DNA of 64,000 nucleotides from Flavobacterium aquidurense (GCA_900107365.1 FNPS01000002.1:248001-312000); one strand, 5' to 3'; counted from the first letter of the stretch, positions 9,346 through 17,996 are shown. A program made the numbers and translations. The notes: generated by a model not told the origin, from the sequence alone.

Positions 9346-9353
9346 TATCTTTG
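9346..9353 (+). promoter_or_regulatory. Candidate -7 promoter element abutting the receptor start codon
   Basis: TATCTTTG matches TAnnTTTG and ends 4 bases before the ATG at 9358. No clear TTG is seen about 20 bases upstream. If used, the mRNA would be nearly leaderless. Confidence 0.35.
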
Positions 9354-9357
9354 TCTT

Positions 9358-11763
9358 ATGAAAAAATGGATGCAACAACTTTCACTGTTTATAGTATTAT
9401 TTAGCAGTAGTCAATTTTCTTTTGGCCAAAAAACACCCTCAATAAAAGGAAATGTATCTGATGGAAAACTTCCGGTAGAATTTGTAGATGTACTTTTAAA
9501 AAATGCAAGTGATTCTACAAAAGTGGCCCATTATGCCGTAACAGATGTTGCGGGAAATTTTGATTTAGAAAATCTAATATCAGGTGATTATGTTTTGCAA
9601 TTCAAATTAATTGGTTTCAAAACCAGAACTCAAAAAATCAAAATTGATAAAAATCCAGTTTCTATTGGAACGGTTGTTTTAGAAAATGATGCTAATTTAC
9701 TGAATGCTGTTGTTGTCAATTCTCAAAAAAAACAAATTCAGAAAACAGATGAAGGTTTTGTTTTTAATGCTGTATCGAATATTTCTCAATCTGGCGGAAC
9801 TGCGACAGATATGCTTAAAAGTATTCCGACCGTTGCTGTAGATGCAGAAGGCGGAATAACGTTAAGAGGTAAGTCACCAATGATTCTAATCAACGGAAAA
9901 AATTCGGCCATTACTAATATGGATCAGATCGCTGCAAGCAGTATTGAAAGTATTGAAGTTATTAGTAATCCAACGGCGAAGTATGATGCTAATGCAGAAA
10001 GCGGCATCATCAATATTAAATTAAAGAAAAACAATCAAAGCGGTTTTAATGGAGCAGTGGTTTTGGGTGGTGGTTTTGGTGCGAAAGGAAGAGCGAACAG
10101 TTCTATACTTTTAAATCAAAAAACAGAAAAATGGAATTTTGGCCTGGCATATGATAATCGTTTCGCTGGCCGAACCAAAGAAATAAAAGCAGAACGCACC
10201 AATTATTTTATTGACGACGAACATTATATCAAACAACACCGAAATGATGAACGAACGGAAGGTTTGCAGAATTTGAAATTCAATATTGATTTTTCTCCCA
10301 ACGAAAAAAACAACTTCTCATTTGAAGCACTTGGAAACATGGAAAGTCAGGATAATGATGAAACTTTGTATACGCAGGTCAATACCAGTGCAGATCAGTT
10401 TTTCTCCAGTAACAGAAGACATTCTTTAGAATTAGAACGTTCAAAAGTAGGCGAATTGGCTTTTAGTTATGATCGAAAATTTTCTGATGAGAGAAAGAGT
10501 TTAAATGCCAGTATTACTTCTTCTTTCAACAAACACAAAGAAAATACGGATATTGACACGTATAATTATGATCAATATAATGAGCAAATTGGTGATGTAT
10601 TTTTACAACGAACACACAATTATGAGCATGAAAATATATCAAATGCCATTGTGAATTACGCTTTGCCCATTGCACCAAAAACAATACTGGAAACAGGTTA
10701 TAAAGGAACTTTCCGTTTTTTTAATTCGGAATATCAAAGTGCCGGTATGATTAATGGTGATTACATAATCAACCCGATTGCGAGTAATACTTTTGATTAT
10801 AACGAACAAATAAATGCATTTTACGGTCTGTTGAATTCTTTTTCAGGAACGGCTGAAAATCCAAAATGGAAATATAATGTAGGATTGCGCGCAGAAAATG
10901 TTTCCAACACCGGAGCAACACAAACGAATAGTGATCGTTTTACTAATGATTATATCAAATTTTTCCCTTCGGCTTCTGCCCAATTAAATTTAGCAACAGA
11001 TGAATTTCTAAAAATTGGTTACAGTAAACGTATCAACCGTCCGGATTTAGATGATTTAAATCCGTTTGTTGACATTACGGACGCATTGAATCCGCACAGT
11101 GGAAATCCGTATTTAAAACCGGAGATTATTCACATTGCTGAAATGAGTTATAACAAAGACTGGAACAACTATTCCTTTTCAACAAATGCTTTTTACAGAA
11201 ACGCCACCAATACTATCAGGCAATATGCAGAACTTCAGGACAATGGTGTGGTTTTATTAATGCCTAAAAATATTGGAAGTACCATTACTTATGGCTTAGA
11301 AACTATTTTCAGCCTAAAACCAGTTGGTTTTTACGATGCCAATATCAGTGTAACGGCTTTTCAGCAAAACATCAATGCATCGAATCTTGGAGAAGATATC
11401 GTGAGCAATGCTTTTAGCTGGTACGGAAAAATTATCAATAATTTTGTGCCATGGAAAGGCGGTAAACTTCAGGTCATCGGAAATTATAATTCGGCTTTGG
11501 CAACTCCACAGGGAAAAAGAATTCCGATTTATAATGTCGATATGGGTTTCCAGCAGAAACTAGGAAAAGGAAATGCCAGATTAGGGTTAGTTGTTACCGA
11601 TATGTTTAACACGCTCGAAAGCGGTTACAAAAACAATACAGCATTGTTTAGCAATAACCGAACTAGTAAATCAGATACGCGTGCTTTGATGGTTACATTT
11701 GCTTATACTTTTAAGTCTGATTTTAAAGAAAAATTGCTGGAAAATCAGTTTTCAACGGAATAA
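9358..11763 (+). CDS. Outer-membrane beta-barrel receptor (CarboxypepD_reg-like / OMP_b-brl_3 family)
   Basis: An 801-residue protein with a signal peptide (residues 1-23, ending FSFGQ). It has a CarboxypepD regulatory-like domain at about 25-110 (VEFVDVLLKNASDSTK, GDYVLQFKLIGFKTR), a plug-like domain at about 125-220 (DMLKSIPTVAVDAEGGITLRG, SIEVISNPTAKYDANAESGIINIKLKK), and a long barrel to the C-terminus ending in an aromatic-rich strand (ALMVTFAYTF). This is the Bacteroidetes TonB-dependent-receptor-related family, which usually lacks an obvious TonB box. No neighbouring SusD or regulator hints at a substrate. A related gene starts at 62847. Confidence 0.92.
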   Translation: MKKWMQQLSLFIVLFSSSQFSFGQKTPSIKGNVSDGKLPVEFVDVLLKNASDSTKVAHYAVTDVAGNFDLENLISGDYVLQFKLIGFKTRTQKIKIDKNPVSIGTVVLENDANLLNAVVVNSQKKQIQKTDEGFVFNAVSNISQSGGTATDMLKSIPTVAVDAEGGITLRGKSPMILINGKNSAITNMDQIAASSIESIEVISNPTAKYDANAESGIINIKLKKNNQSGFNGAVVLGGGFGAKGRANSSILLNQKTEKWNFGLAYDNRFAGRTKEIKAERTNYFIDDEHYIKQHRNDERTEGLQNLKFNIDFSPNEKNNFSFEALGNMESQDNDETLYTQVNTSADQFFSSNRRHSLELERSKVGELAFSYDRKFSDERKSLNASITSSFNKHKENTDIDTYNYDQYNEQIGDVFLQRTHNYEHENISNAIVNYALPIAPKTILETGYKGTFRFFNSEYQSAGMINGDYIINPIASNTFDYNEQINAFYGLLNSFSGTAENPKWKYNVGLRAENVSNTGATQTNSDRFTNDYIKFFPSASAQLNLATDEFLKIGYSKRINRPDLDDLNPFVDITDALNPHSGNPYLKPEIIHIAEMSYNKDWNNYSFSTNAFYRNATNTIRQYAELQDNGVVLLMPKNIGSTITYGLETIFSLKPVGFYDANISVTAFQQNINASNLGEDIVSNAFSWYGKIINNFVPWKGGKLQVIGNYNSALATPQGKRIPIYNVDMGFQQKLGKGNARLGLVVTDMFNTLESGYKNNTALFSNNRTSKSDTRALMVTFAYTFKSDFKEKLLENQFSTE

Positions 11764-11907
11764 ATTTCATGAAAAATAAAAATTAAAAAAAAGTTCATTC
11801 TTGTAATTGGGATTCATTTTTTCTATGAAAATTTGAACTATATTCGCTAAAAAGTTCACGCCACTGAATTTTTTTTTAAACTCCAAAAACAATTAAACCT
11901 ACACAGA

Positions 11908-12339
11908 ATGAAATTTATAAAACTACTTTTATTTAGCTTATTTTTAATTTCCCTAAACACTTATTCACAGGTAGAAGTCAACAAAATCACGCATAACGGT
12001 CGTGATCGTTATATTACAACGACTATTGGTTATCCTGTTCCCGGGGTTTATATACCAATGGGGCAAAAAGAACCAAGTACGGTATTAAGTCCGGACGGAA
12101 CCGGCGTTATCCAGGCAAACGATTTATCCAAAAATAAAATTAACTGGGGAATTGAATGCACGGAAGAAGGCGTTCCAATTTTTAAAGAAGGGTTCAATAG
12201 TGCGTCTTACACATTTTGGTATCGACCAAATGATAGCAACGAATGGATCTATTCTCAATTTTCGATTCACTTTACCAAGAAAAAAATGTTTTTGATGGGA
12301 GAAAGAGTGAAAGATTACGTGGATTATAATGTTCAATAA
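11908..12339 (+). CDS. Small secreted protein, unknown
   Basis: A 143-residue protein with a Sec signal peptide (MKFIKLLLFSLFLISLNTYSQ) and a mature domain of about 120 residues rich in aromatic and beta-forming residues (YTFWYRPNDSNEWIYSQFSIHFTKKKMFLMGE). No cysteines in a lipobox, no membrane segments. It follows the receptor gene by 144 bases. No family recognised. Confidence 0.75.
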   Translation: MKFIKLLLFSLFLISLNTYSQVEVNKITHNGRDRYITTTIGYPVPGVYIPMGQKEPSTVLSPDGTGVIQANDLSKNKINWGIECTEEGVPIFKEGFNSASYTFWYRPNDSNEWIYSQFSIHFTKKKMFLMGERVKDYVDYNVQ

Positions 12340-12521
12340 GCTGAAAAAAAAAATCAGACCTCAAATTAAATAATTTTTAGTTTTTTCGAAAATTTACTAC
12401 AAAAAAGAAAACGTTTTCGTTGATTTTCAAGAGTCCCTATAAATTTTCCCATAAAATTTCACAAAATTAAAAATTATACCCATTTTTTATTTAATTTGCG
12501 ATAAAATTCAACATATTAAAC

Positions 12522-14300
12522 ATGGTTTCAATCACACGCCTTTTTGATTTTCCCTATTATCAACAAGAAACTTATAACCTTCCGGTTGCTTTGGCAACAA
12601 AAAAAGACGGGGTCTGGGAAAAAACATCTAGCGAAGAATATATTTCAAAAGCAAATGCTGTTTCGAGAGCATTGCTACGCATGGGCGTTCAGAAAGATGA
12701 TAAAATCGCTTTAATCACCTCAAATAACCGTACCGAATGGAATATTATGGATATTGGTATTCTGCAGACTGGTGCTCAGAACGTTCCAATTTACCCAACC
12801 ATTTCTGAAGAGGATTACGAATATATATTGAACCACAGTGGCAGTATGTACTGTTTTGTATCTGATGATGAAGTACTTCAAAAAGTACGATTGATACAGG
12901 CTAACGTTCCAACTTTAAAAGAAGTATATTCTTTTAATGAAATTCCGGGTTGTAAACACTGGAGTGATTTATTGGCGCTTGGAGAAGACCAAAGCAATCA
13001 AAATGAAGTTGAAGCCAGAAAAGACAGTATTCAAACTGACGATTTAGCCACGATTATTTATACTTCCGGAACAACAGGAAGACCTAAAGGAGTTATGCTT
13101 TCGCACAAGAACATTGTTTCGAATGTGTTGGACAGCGCACCAAGAATTCCGTTTGATCCGGGAAAAAGTACGGCTTTGAGCTTCTTGCCTATTTGTCATA
13201 TTTTTGAAAGAATGATTTTGTACATCTATCAATATTATGGTGTTTCGGTTTATTTTGGAGAATCAATTGACAAAATCAGTGATAACTTAAAAGAAGTCCG
13301 CCCGACTGTAATCACAGCTGTACCAAGACTTTTAGAAAAAGTTTATGATAAAATTTACGCAAAAGGAACTGAATTAACCGGCATCAAGAAAAAATTATTT
13401 TTCTGGGCTATTGATTTAGGTTTAAAATACGAACCGTACGGAGCCAATGGTTTCTGGTATGAATTTCAGTTAAAAATTGCACGCAAATTGATTTTCAGTA
13501 AATGGAAAGAAGGTTTGGGAGGAAATTTAGATTTAATGGTTTCCGGAAGTGCTGCTTTACAACCCCGCTTAACAAGAGTTTTTGCTGCTGCAGAAATTCC
13601 GGTTATGGAAGGTTACGGTTTATCTGAAACATCTCCGGTAATTGCCGTAAACGACCAAAGAAATAAAGGATTTAAAATTGGAACTGTCGGGAAAGTAATT
13701 CGCAATGTAGAAGTGAAAATTGCTGCTGACGGAGAAATTCTTTGCAAAGGACCAAACGTAATGTTAGGTTACTTTAAAGATCCTGAAAAAACGGCGGAAG
13801 CTTTAAAAGACGGTTATTTTTATACGGGAGATATTGGAGAAATTGACAGTGAAGGTTTCTTAAAAATTACAGACCGTAAGAAAGAAATGTTCAAAACTTC
13901 TGGTGGAAAATATGTTGCTCCTCAATTGATTGAAAATGCCATGAAACAATCTCGTTTTATTGAGCAAATCATGGTTATTGGAGAAGGCGAAAAAATGCCG
14001 GGTGCATTTATTCAGCCAAACTTTGAATTTGTAAAAGAATGGGCAAAATTGCATAAAGTAACTCTGGGAAGTACTGACAAAGAAATCAGTGAGAATCCAG
14101 AAGTTATCAAACGTATTGACGAAGAAGTTGAAACGATTAATGAAAAATTTGGAAACTGGGAAAAAGTAAAACGTTTTGAGTTGACTCCGGATGTTTGGTC
14201 TATCGACGGCGGACAGCTTACTCCTACTCTAAAATTAAAACGTAAGATCATCAAAGAAATTTACAAAGATCTTTACGCTAAAATCTATGGTCACGAATAA
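12522..14300 (+). CDS. fadD: Long-chain fatty acid--CoA ligase (AMP-dependent synthetase)
   Basis: Activates fatty acids with ATP and CoA, feeding beta-oxidation or lipid synthesis. The 592-residue length fits the long-chain acyl-CoA synthetase type. Motifs are the P-loop TIIYTSGTTGRPKGVMLSH (about residues 178-197), the EGYGLSETSPV motif, YFYTGDIGEID and DRKKEMFKTSGGKYVAPQ near the C-terminus. It appears monocistronic, with a strong terminator downstream. It can supply acyl-CoA to the fadNAE operon at 29-35 kb, but no physical link is seen. Confidence 0.95.
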   Translation: MVSITRLFDFPYYQQETYNLPVALATKKDGVWEKTSSEEYISKANAVSRALLRMGVQKDDKIALITSNNRTEWNIMDIGILQTGAQNVPIYPTISEEDYEYILNHSGSMYCFVSDDEVLQKVRLIQANVPTLKEVYSFNEIPGCKHWSDLLALGEDQSNQNEVEARKDSIQTDDLATIIYTSGTTGRPKGVMLSHKNIVSNVLDSAPRIPFDPGKSTALSFLPICHIFERMILYIYQYYGVSVYFGESIDKISDNLKEVRPTVITAVPRLLEKVYDKIYAKGTELTGIKKKLFFWAIDLGLKYEPYGANGFWYEFQLKIARKLIFSKWKEGLGGNLDLMVSGSAALQPRLTRVFAAAEIPVMEGYGLSETSPVIAVNDQRNKGFKIGTVGKVIRNVEVKIAADGEILCKGPNVMLGYFKDPEKTAEALKDGYFYTGDIGEIDSEGFLKITDRKKEMFKTSGGKYVAPQLIENAMKQSRFIEQIMVIGEGEKMPGAFIQPNFEFVKEWAKLHKVTLGSTDKEISENPEVIKRIDEEVETINEKFGNWEKVKRFELTPDVWSIDGGQLTPTLKLKRKIIKEIYKDLYAKIYGHE

Positions 14301-14323
14301 CATTCCAAAATAATTAACCAATG

Positions 14324-14356
14324 AAAAGGCTGTCTCCCAAGGACAGCCTTTTTTAA
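14324..14356 (+). terminator. Intrinsic terminator after the acyl-CoA ligase gene
   Basis: Stem AAAAGGCTGTC (14324-14334) pairs with GACAGCCTTTT (14342-14352), followed by more T. Confidence 0.88.
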
Positions 14357-14639
14357 TTGCGCAAACAGCAATTTAGAATTTTGGGATGAAGAGAAAAACT
14401 GGGGGAGAGAAAAAATTTACCGCAATAAACGCTAATTTTTTTTACTCTTAGCTTTTATAAAAGGCAAGTTCGCAAAGCTTTATATTAATTTAGCTTTGCG
14501 AACTCTGTGTATTCTAAGGCATTGTTAGATAAAAAACTTTGTGTTCTCTGTGGTAAAAAATAATTAGTAACTATACTTTTTATATTTTTCCAAAACATTA
14601 GCCTTGATCTGAATTTTGCAATACTCTTTGCATCATCTT
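14357..14639. repeat. Gene-free stretch with hairpin
   Basis: No credible gene. It holds a hairpin with arms AGTTCGCAAAGCT (14467-14479) and AGCTTTGCGAACT (14492-14504), flanked by fragments resembling the word repeats seen elsewhere (TTACCGCAATAAACGC, CTTTGTGTTCTCTGTGGTAA). Confidence 0.55.
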
Positions 14640-15131
14640 CTAAAAAAGAGCCATTACCTGACGAAGGTTTCTTTCGATTACCAGATAACGCTTCTGCCAT
14701 TTTATTTTGCGATTCTTTTTTCCGGAAGTAGCCTTGCTGCTATTTCCACTTTGTTTACCTTCTTCAAGTCTGCACTTTTCGTGAAACTTTTTAAAAGGAC
14801 GCGGTTCAAAATCGACCATAATTGCTGCCATATTAATTGCATCAATATTTGTCGGATCTGTTTCGCCTTTAAAAAAGGTTTCAATAGGTCTGAACTTGTC
14901 TTTTTGCTCCTTAAACTTTTTCTTTTTCGTATGATCAAAATCTAAAGAAAATAGGTTTCTAAAAACATTTAAGTCATCCTGAGTTGGGTTATTCTCGAAA
15001 ATAAGCCAACAAAAATCACGAAGTTTTCCACGAGAAGGTTTGTGCAAATAATCAAAGTATTTACCGTTTTTTTCTATCTCATATTTAATTTTAATCGCTT
15101 TTTTATATTCATTTAATGTACTGTTACGCAT
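14640..15131 (-). CDS. Conserved-looking hypothetical cytoplasmic protein
   Basis: A 163-residue, strongly basic protein without signal peptide or membrane segment. The central part (LRDFCWLIFENNPTQDDLNVFRNLF, RPIETFFKGETDPTNIDAINMAAIMVDFEPRPFKKF) reads as a folded helical domain. The last 40 residues are Lys/Arg-rich (SGKKNRKIKWQKR), suggesting nucleic-acid contact. It lies upstream of nothing obvious and next to a metallophosphoesterase remnant. I recognise no family. Confidence 0.65.
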   Translation of the reverse strand: MRNSTLNEYKKAIKIKYEIEKNGKYFDYLHKPSRGKLRDFCWLIFENNPTQDDLNVFRNLFSLDFDHTKKKKFKEQKDKFRPIETFFKGETDPTNIDAINMAAIMVDFEPRPFKKFHEKCRLEEGKQSGNSSKATSGKKNRKIKWQKRYLVIERNLRQVMALF

Positions 15132-15207
15132 TGTATTTCTTTTTAGAAATTCTTGAGAATCTCAGGGAAAAACAAAGGAATTCCGGGAATTCAGTAACTG
15201 CAAAGTT

Positions 15208-15381
15208 TTAAAAGCATTTGTGCTTTATCAGAGAAATATCCTCTGCATTTACCTTTTCATTCCTTCGTTTAATGAGCGCCAAATCCATTTCTTCTACCGA
15301 AGCAAACGGATGCTCACTACCCCTACTTATATTGGTCTGACCAAAATAAAGGTCAGACGTAAATACTATTTTATGATTCAT
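15208..15381 (-). pseudogene. N-terminal remnant of a calcineurin-like metallophosphoesterase
   Basis: The minus strand from an ATG at 15381 to a TAA at 15208 encodes 57 residues. They contain FTSDLYFGQTNI (residues 7-18) and HPFASVEEMDLALIKRRNEKV (24-44). This matches the start of the phosphoesterase family that normally reads SDLHFGHxNI, then RPF.sveEM..aLI..WN..V. The metal-binding His of both SDLH and FGH is replaced (Tyr12, Gln15). The protein stops before the LGD motif and the rest of the fold. What remains cannot be an active enzyme. I read it as a decayed gene, though a short expressed peptide is possible. Confidence 0.65.
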
Positions 15382-15437
15382 TCTTAAATTTTATTTTTAA
15401 TTAAACGCTTCAACATTTACTGCTAATCGTTTCTTTT

Positions 15438-16535
15438 TTACTTCACGAAGATTTCCTTTAATTGACCAATAACGTTTCCGCCTCCTGAAATTGTGATTTC
15501 TCCAATTTTATCAGCGATTTTTTCAACGTATTCCATCTCTTTCAATTTCCACAACATTTCGTTTTCTTCCATCAGCTTTGCTGTGTTTAGTAAACTTCTT
15601 GTTGCAGCGGTTTCTTCTCTTCTCATGATACTGTTGGCCTGCGCTTTTTTCTCGGCAACCAAAACCTGATTCATGATTTCTTTCATATCTCCTGGCAAGA
15701 TCACATCACGAATTCCGGCATCAGAAATCGTCAATCCCAATTCGTTTATTTTGGCAGTTACTTCAGCCAAAATCGCCTCGGCAATCGAATCTTTTTTCGC
15801 CAACAATTCATCCAGAGTCAATCCTCCTACAAAAGCTCTTAAAGCCAATTGCATGGCAACATACAATTGTTTTTCAAAGTCTTTGTTATCAACCAACGCT
15901 TTCATGACATCAACAACCTGGTATCTCACAAAGAAATTGATTCTCAATCCCGCTTTATCTTTTGTCAACAATTCCTGACCCGAAATCTCCACTTGTTGCT
16001 GTCTGGCATCAACTGTTTTAACTTCGATCGTAATCGCGTTATTCCAAAAGTAGTGCGTTCCGGATTTCAATTCTTTCTGGAAAGTTCCGTTTACAAACAA
16101 CAAAGCTTTATCGTTGCTTGACACTATAAATTTTCTAATAAAAAATCTTAATTGAGCATGCTCCAATAAATTCACTGGGACATTTTCTGTGATTTCAATT
16201 TTAGAAACATCCACTTTTGTGAATTCATTTTTTATGATTCCTTTCCAGAAAGCATATCTTCCCGCTTGCAAAGTACCTTTAAAGTTTCCGTTTACGAATT
16301 GCAAAACAATCTCGTTATCGGCAACCTCAACGATTTCTAACATTCCAGCCAATACTTCATTCTGCAACAAAATATTCAACTCAAATGGCGCCTGGAAAGC
16401 TGCATTCATATCATAGATCATTACATTTTTGTTTCCAAAAATCCAGTGCAATCCTTCTTCTAGTACGTTTACCAATTTTCTATTTTCGAATACCAATCCT
16501 ACTTGGTAAGCCTCGATTTTAATTCTTGTAATCAT
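15438..16535 (-). CDS. Slipin / SPFH (band 7) domain protein
   Basis: A 365-residue protein. Residues 1-50 contain a conserved bacterial slipin start (KIEAYQVGLVFENRKLVNVLEEGLHWIFG). The SPFH core occupies about 130-290 (GTHYFWNNAITIEVKTVDARQQQVEISGQELLTKDKAGLRINFFVRYQV in segments). The C-terminal helix (GIRDVILPGDMKEIMNQVLVAEKKAQAN) is typical of stomatin-like proteins and supports oligomer formation at membranes. No strong transmembrane segment is seen at the N-terminus, unlike classical stomatins. The gene appears isolated. Function in membrane organisation is inferred from the family. Confidence 0.88.
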   Translation of the reverse strand: MITRIKIEAYQVGLVFENRKLVNVLEEGLHWIFGNKNVMIYDMNAAFQAPFELNILLQNEVLAGMLEIVEVADNEIVLQFVNGNFKGTLQAGRYAFWKGIIKNEFTKVDVSKIEITENVPVNLLEHAQLRFFIRKFIVSSNDKALLFVNGTFQKELKSGTHYFWNNAITIEVKTVDARQQQVEISGQELLTKDKAGLRINFFVRYQVVDVMKALVDNKDFEKQLYVAMQLALRAFVGGLTLDELLAKKDSIAEAILAEVTAKINELGLTISDAGIRDVILPGDMKEIMNQVLVAEKKAQANSIMRREETAATRSLLNTAKLMEENEMLWKLKEMEYVEKIADKIGEITISGGGNVIGQLKEIFVK

Positions 16536-16555
16536 GGTTATTTTTTTTAGTTTTA

Positions 16556-16855
16556 TTTTGTTTCAGGTTTCAAGTTTCAAGTTTCAAGTTTTGAAACCGC
16601 ATAAATCTATACTCTATATTCTATGCTCTATTCTCTTGTCTCTTGCTTCTTGCTTCTTGCTTCTATTCTCTATATTCTATATTCTATATTCTATATTCTA
16701 AGCTCTATTCTCTTGCCTCTTGCCTCTTGCCTCTATTCTCTATTCTCTATTCTCTATTCTCTATATTCTATATTCTAAGCTCTATTCTCTTCCCTCTTGC
16801 CTTCTTGCCTCTATTCTCTATATTCTATATTCTATTCTCTCTCTCTCGTTAAATA
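16556..16855. repeat. CT-rich tandem word array
   Basis: A low-complexity block. It begins with three TTTCAAG words (16563-16590) and continues with alternating CTCTTGC and TATTCTATATTC/TCTATTCTC units up to 16850. Open frames through it only echo the repeat (Ser/Leu/Tyr/Ile periodic protein), so I do not call genes. The remaining 16856-17170 shows no gene or RNA I can support. Confidence 0.8.
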
Positions 16856-17170
16856 AAAAAACCTCATTGCCTCTCTCCTCCGAGAAAAACGGACTAACAG
16901 TTTGTAATTTGTTTACGCTAATTGTTTTGCAATTCTATTTTGAAAAAGTGATTCTAAATTCTAAAAAAATCACTCGAACAATCAAACCGAAAAGAAATAA
17001 CGTATTTCAAAATACATTTCTGTTCGCACTGGTTTTATCATGAGTGTGAATTAGGATCCCCAAATCCTGATTTCACTGACAAAGACAAATCAGTTTTTTT
17101 CCTGGTCATCTTTTAAAGAGTGATGTTCTCTGGAAATACAGATTTTCAGTCTGTGACTTTCCCGATCCAA

Positions 17171-17233
17171 AATCGGTGCAGGAATTGAACCTGCGAATTG
17201 TCTATTGCTCTAACCGAACTGAGCTATCGCATT
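17171..17233 (-). pseudogene. Degenerate tRNA lacking the anticodon arm
   Basis: On the minus strand there is a good D-arm (GAGC pairing with GCTC around TTAGAGC, 17207-17224). It is followed after only about 12 bases by a perfect T-arm (GCAGG-TTCAATT-CCTGC, 17178-17194) and an acceptor-like ACCGATT. The anticodon stem-loop is missing and the 5' acceptor strand (AATGCGA) does not pair with the 3' strand. It directly abuts the next remnant. Confidence 0.6.
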
Positions 17234-17274
17234 GCTGCGAATGGGAGTCGAACCCATGACACATAGAGTGTGAG
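17234..17274 (-). pseudogene. 3' half of a tRNA
   Basis: The T-arm ATGGG-TTCGACT-CCCAT (17241-17257) is perfect and is followed by an acceptor strand TCGCAGC (17234-17240). Upstream is a short ACAC/GTGT stem that could be an anticodon arm. No D-arm or matching GCTGCGA acceptor strand is found. Its 3' end touches the 5' end of the remnant at 17171-17233. Confidence 0.5.
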
Positions 17275-17473
17275 ATTGTTTTTTGGAAAACAATCAAAAC
17301 CTCCAAATCAAGTTGCATAGAAAAACATAATACGCTTTCGCGGAAAGTTCCCTACAATGGTGCTATACAGAAACACGCAACAGGACTTGTTTGATATTGT
17401 AAATCAAAGTTTCCTTTGATGAATTTCAGTTTATAAAAGAACTTGTTTTAATTCCTGAACAAATATTCAAATC

Positions 17474-17508
17474 ACACTGCGCAGTTATTCTGCGTAGTGT
17501 TTTTTTTT
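17474..17508. repeat. Palindrome with TTATT loop, followed by T-run
   Basis: Arms ACACTGCGCAG (17474-17484) and CTGCGTAGTGT (17490-17500) with loop TTATT, then a T-run. One mismatch. The same element (arms and loop) occurs at 25899-25929. Here it may double as a terminator. Confidence 0.65.
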
Positions 17509-17644
17509 GCCACAAAGGCACAAAGACACTAATCTTATTTTTCTTTGCGACTTTGGGTCTTTGCGCGAAAATTGCTCGCCGCTATTGTTTAACTTTATTT
17601 TGTTAATCTCGCGCAAAGACGCAAAGTCGCAAAGTTTTATCTAG

Positions 17645-17730
17645 TACAGGAAGAGTCCCGATAGCTAGCGGGACGAACTCTCAAAATACTGATTCTAAGT
17701 CAGCCGCGTCTGCCGTTCCGCCACTCCTGC
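17645..17730 (-). tRNA. tRNA-Leu (anticodon TAG), copy 1, aberrant T-arm
   Basis: Acceptor GCAGGAG pairs with TTCCTGT (two G-U pairs), with discriminator A. The anticodon stem GCTGA/TCAGT carries loop CTTAGAA, giving anticodon TAG. The usual 5+7+5 T-arm is absent. After GAG-TTCG comes a palindromic insert (17656-17673), then CTC. The variable region is short for a leucine tRNA. Copy 1 has a one-base mismatch in the palindrome (CTAG for CTAT). It may be non-functional. Confidence 0.6.
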
Positions 17731-17874
17731 TTTTTTTTGCCACGAAGGCACAAAGACACTAATCTCATTTTTCTTTGCGACTTTGCGTCTTTGCGCGAAA
17801 ATTGCTCGCCGCTATTGTTTAACTTTATTTTGTAAATCTCGCGCAAAGACGCAAAGTCGCAAAGTTTTATCTAG

Positions 17875-17960
17875 TACAGGAAGAGTCCCGATAGCTATCG
17901 GGACGAACTCTCAAAATACTGATTCTAAGTCAGCCGCGTCTGCCGTTCCGCCACTCCTGC
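17875..17960 (-). tRNA. tRNA-Leu (anticodon TAG), copy 2, aberrant T-arm
   Basis: Same as copy 1 in acceptor, D-arm and anticodon arm (loop CTTAGAA). Here the T-arm insert is the perfect palindrome TCCCGATAGCTATCGGGA (17886-17903), flanked by GAG-TTCG and CTC. The 86-base length is normal for tRNA-Leu only because the palindrome replaces the space of the missing long variable arm. Confidence 0.65.
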
Positions 17961-17996
17961 TTTTAATTAATCTTCAGGGTTCCAACCTGAAATTTG

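Larger units (their letters stand above)
17501..17960. repeat. 230-bp tandem duplication carrying tRNA-Leu and a 25-bp inverted repeat
   Basis: Unit 1 (17501-17730) and unit 2 (17731-17960) are nearly identical, with an offset of exactly 230. Each holds an inverted repeat of CTTTGCGACTTTGCGTCTTT-type arms (17543-17567 with 17610-17634; 17773-17797 with 17840-17864, the latter pair perfectly complementary over 25 bases) and a tRNA-Leu gene. The few differences include one arm mismatch in unit 1 and a single base in the tRNA palindrome. Confidence 0.9.

Noticed and set aside
14616..14945. A 109-codon plus-strand frame opposite the hypothetical gene at 14640-15131
   Set aside because: Phe/Leu-rich antisense product of a Lys-rich gene; the minus frame has the better composition.
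16600..16855. Possible CRISPR-like array
   Set aside because: The repeats are short, variable and without unique spacers; no cas genes nearby.
16643..17043. Two overlapping open frames of 69 and 107 codons in the CT-rich block
   Set aside because: The proteins only repeat the underlying DNA words (Leu/Ser/Tyr/Ile periodicity) and have no start signals.
17233..17277. Amber-suppressor tRNA (loop CTCTATG would give anticodon CTA)
   Set aside because: The 5' half and D-arm are absent, so a working suppressor tRNA is not supported.
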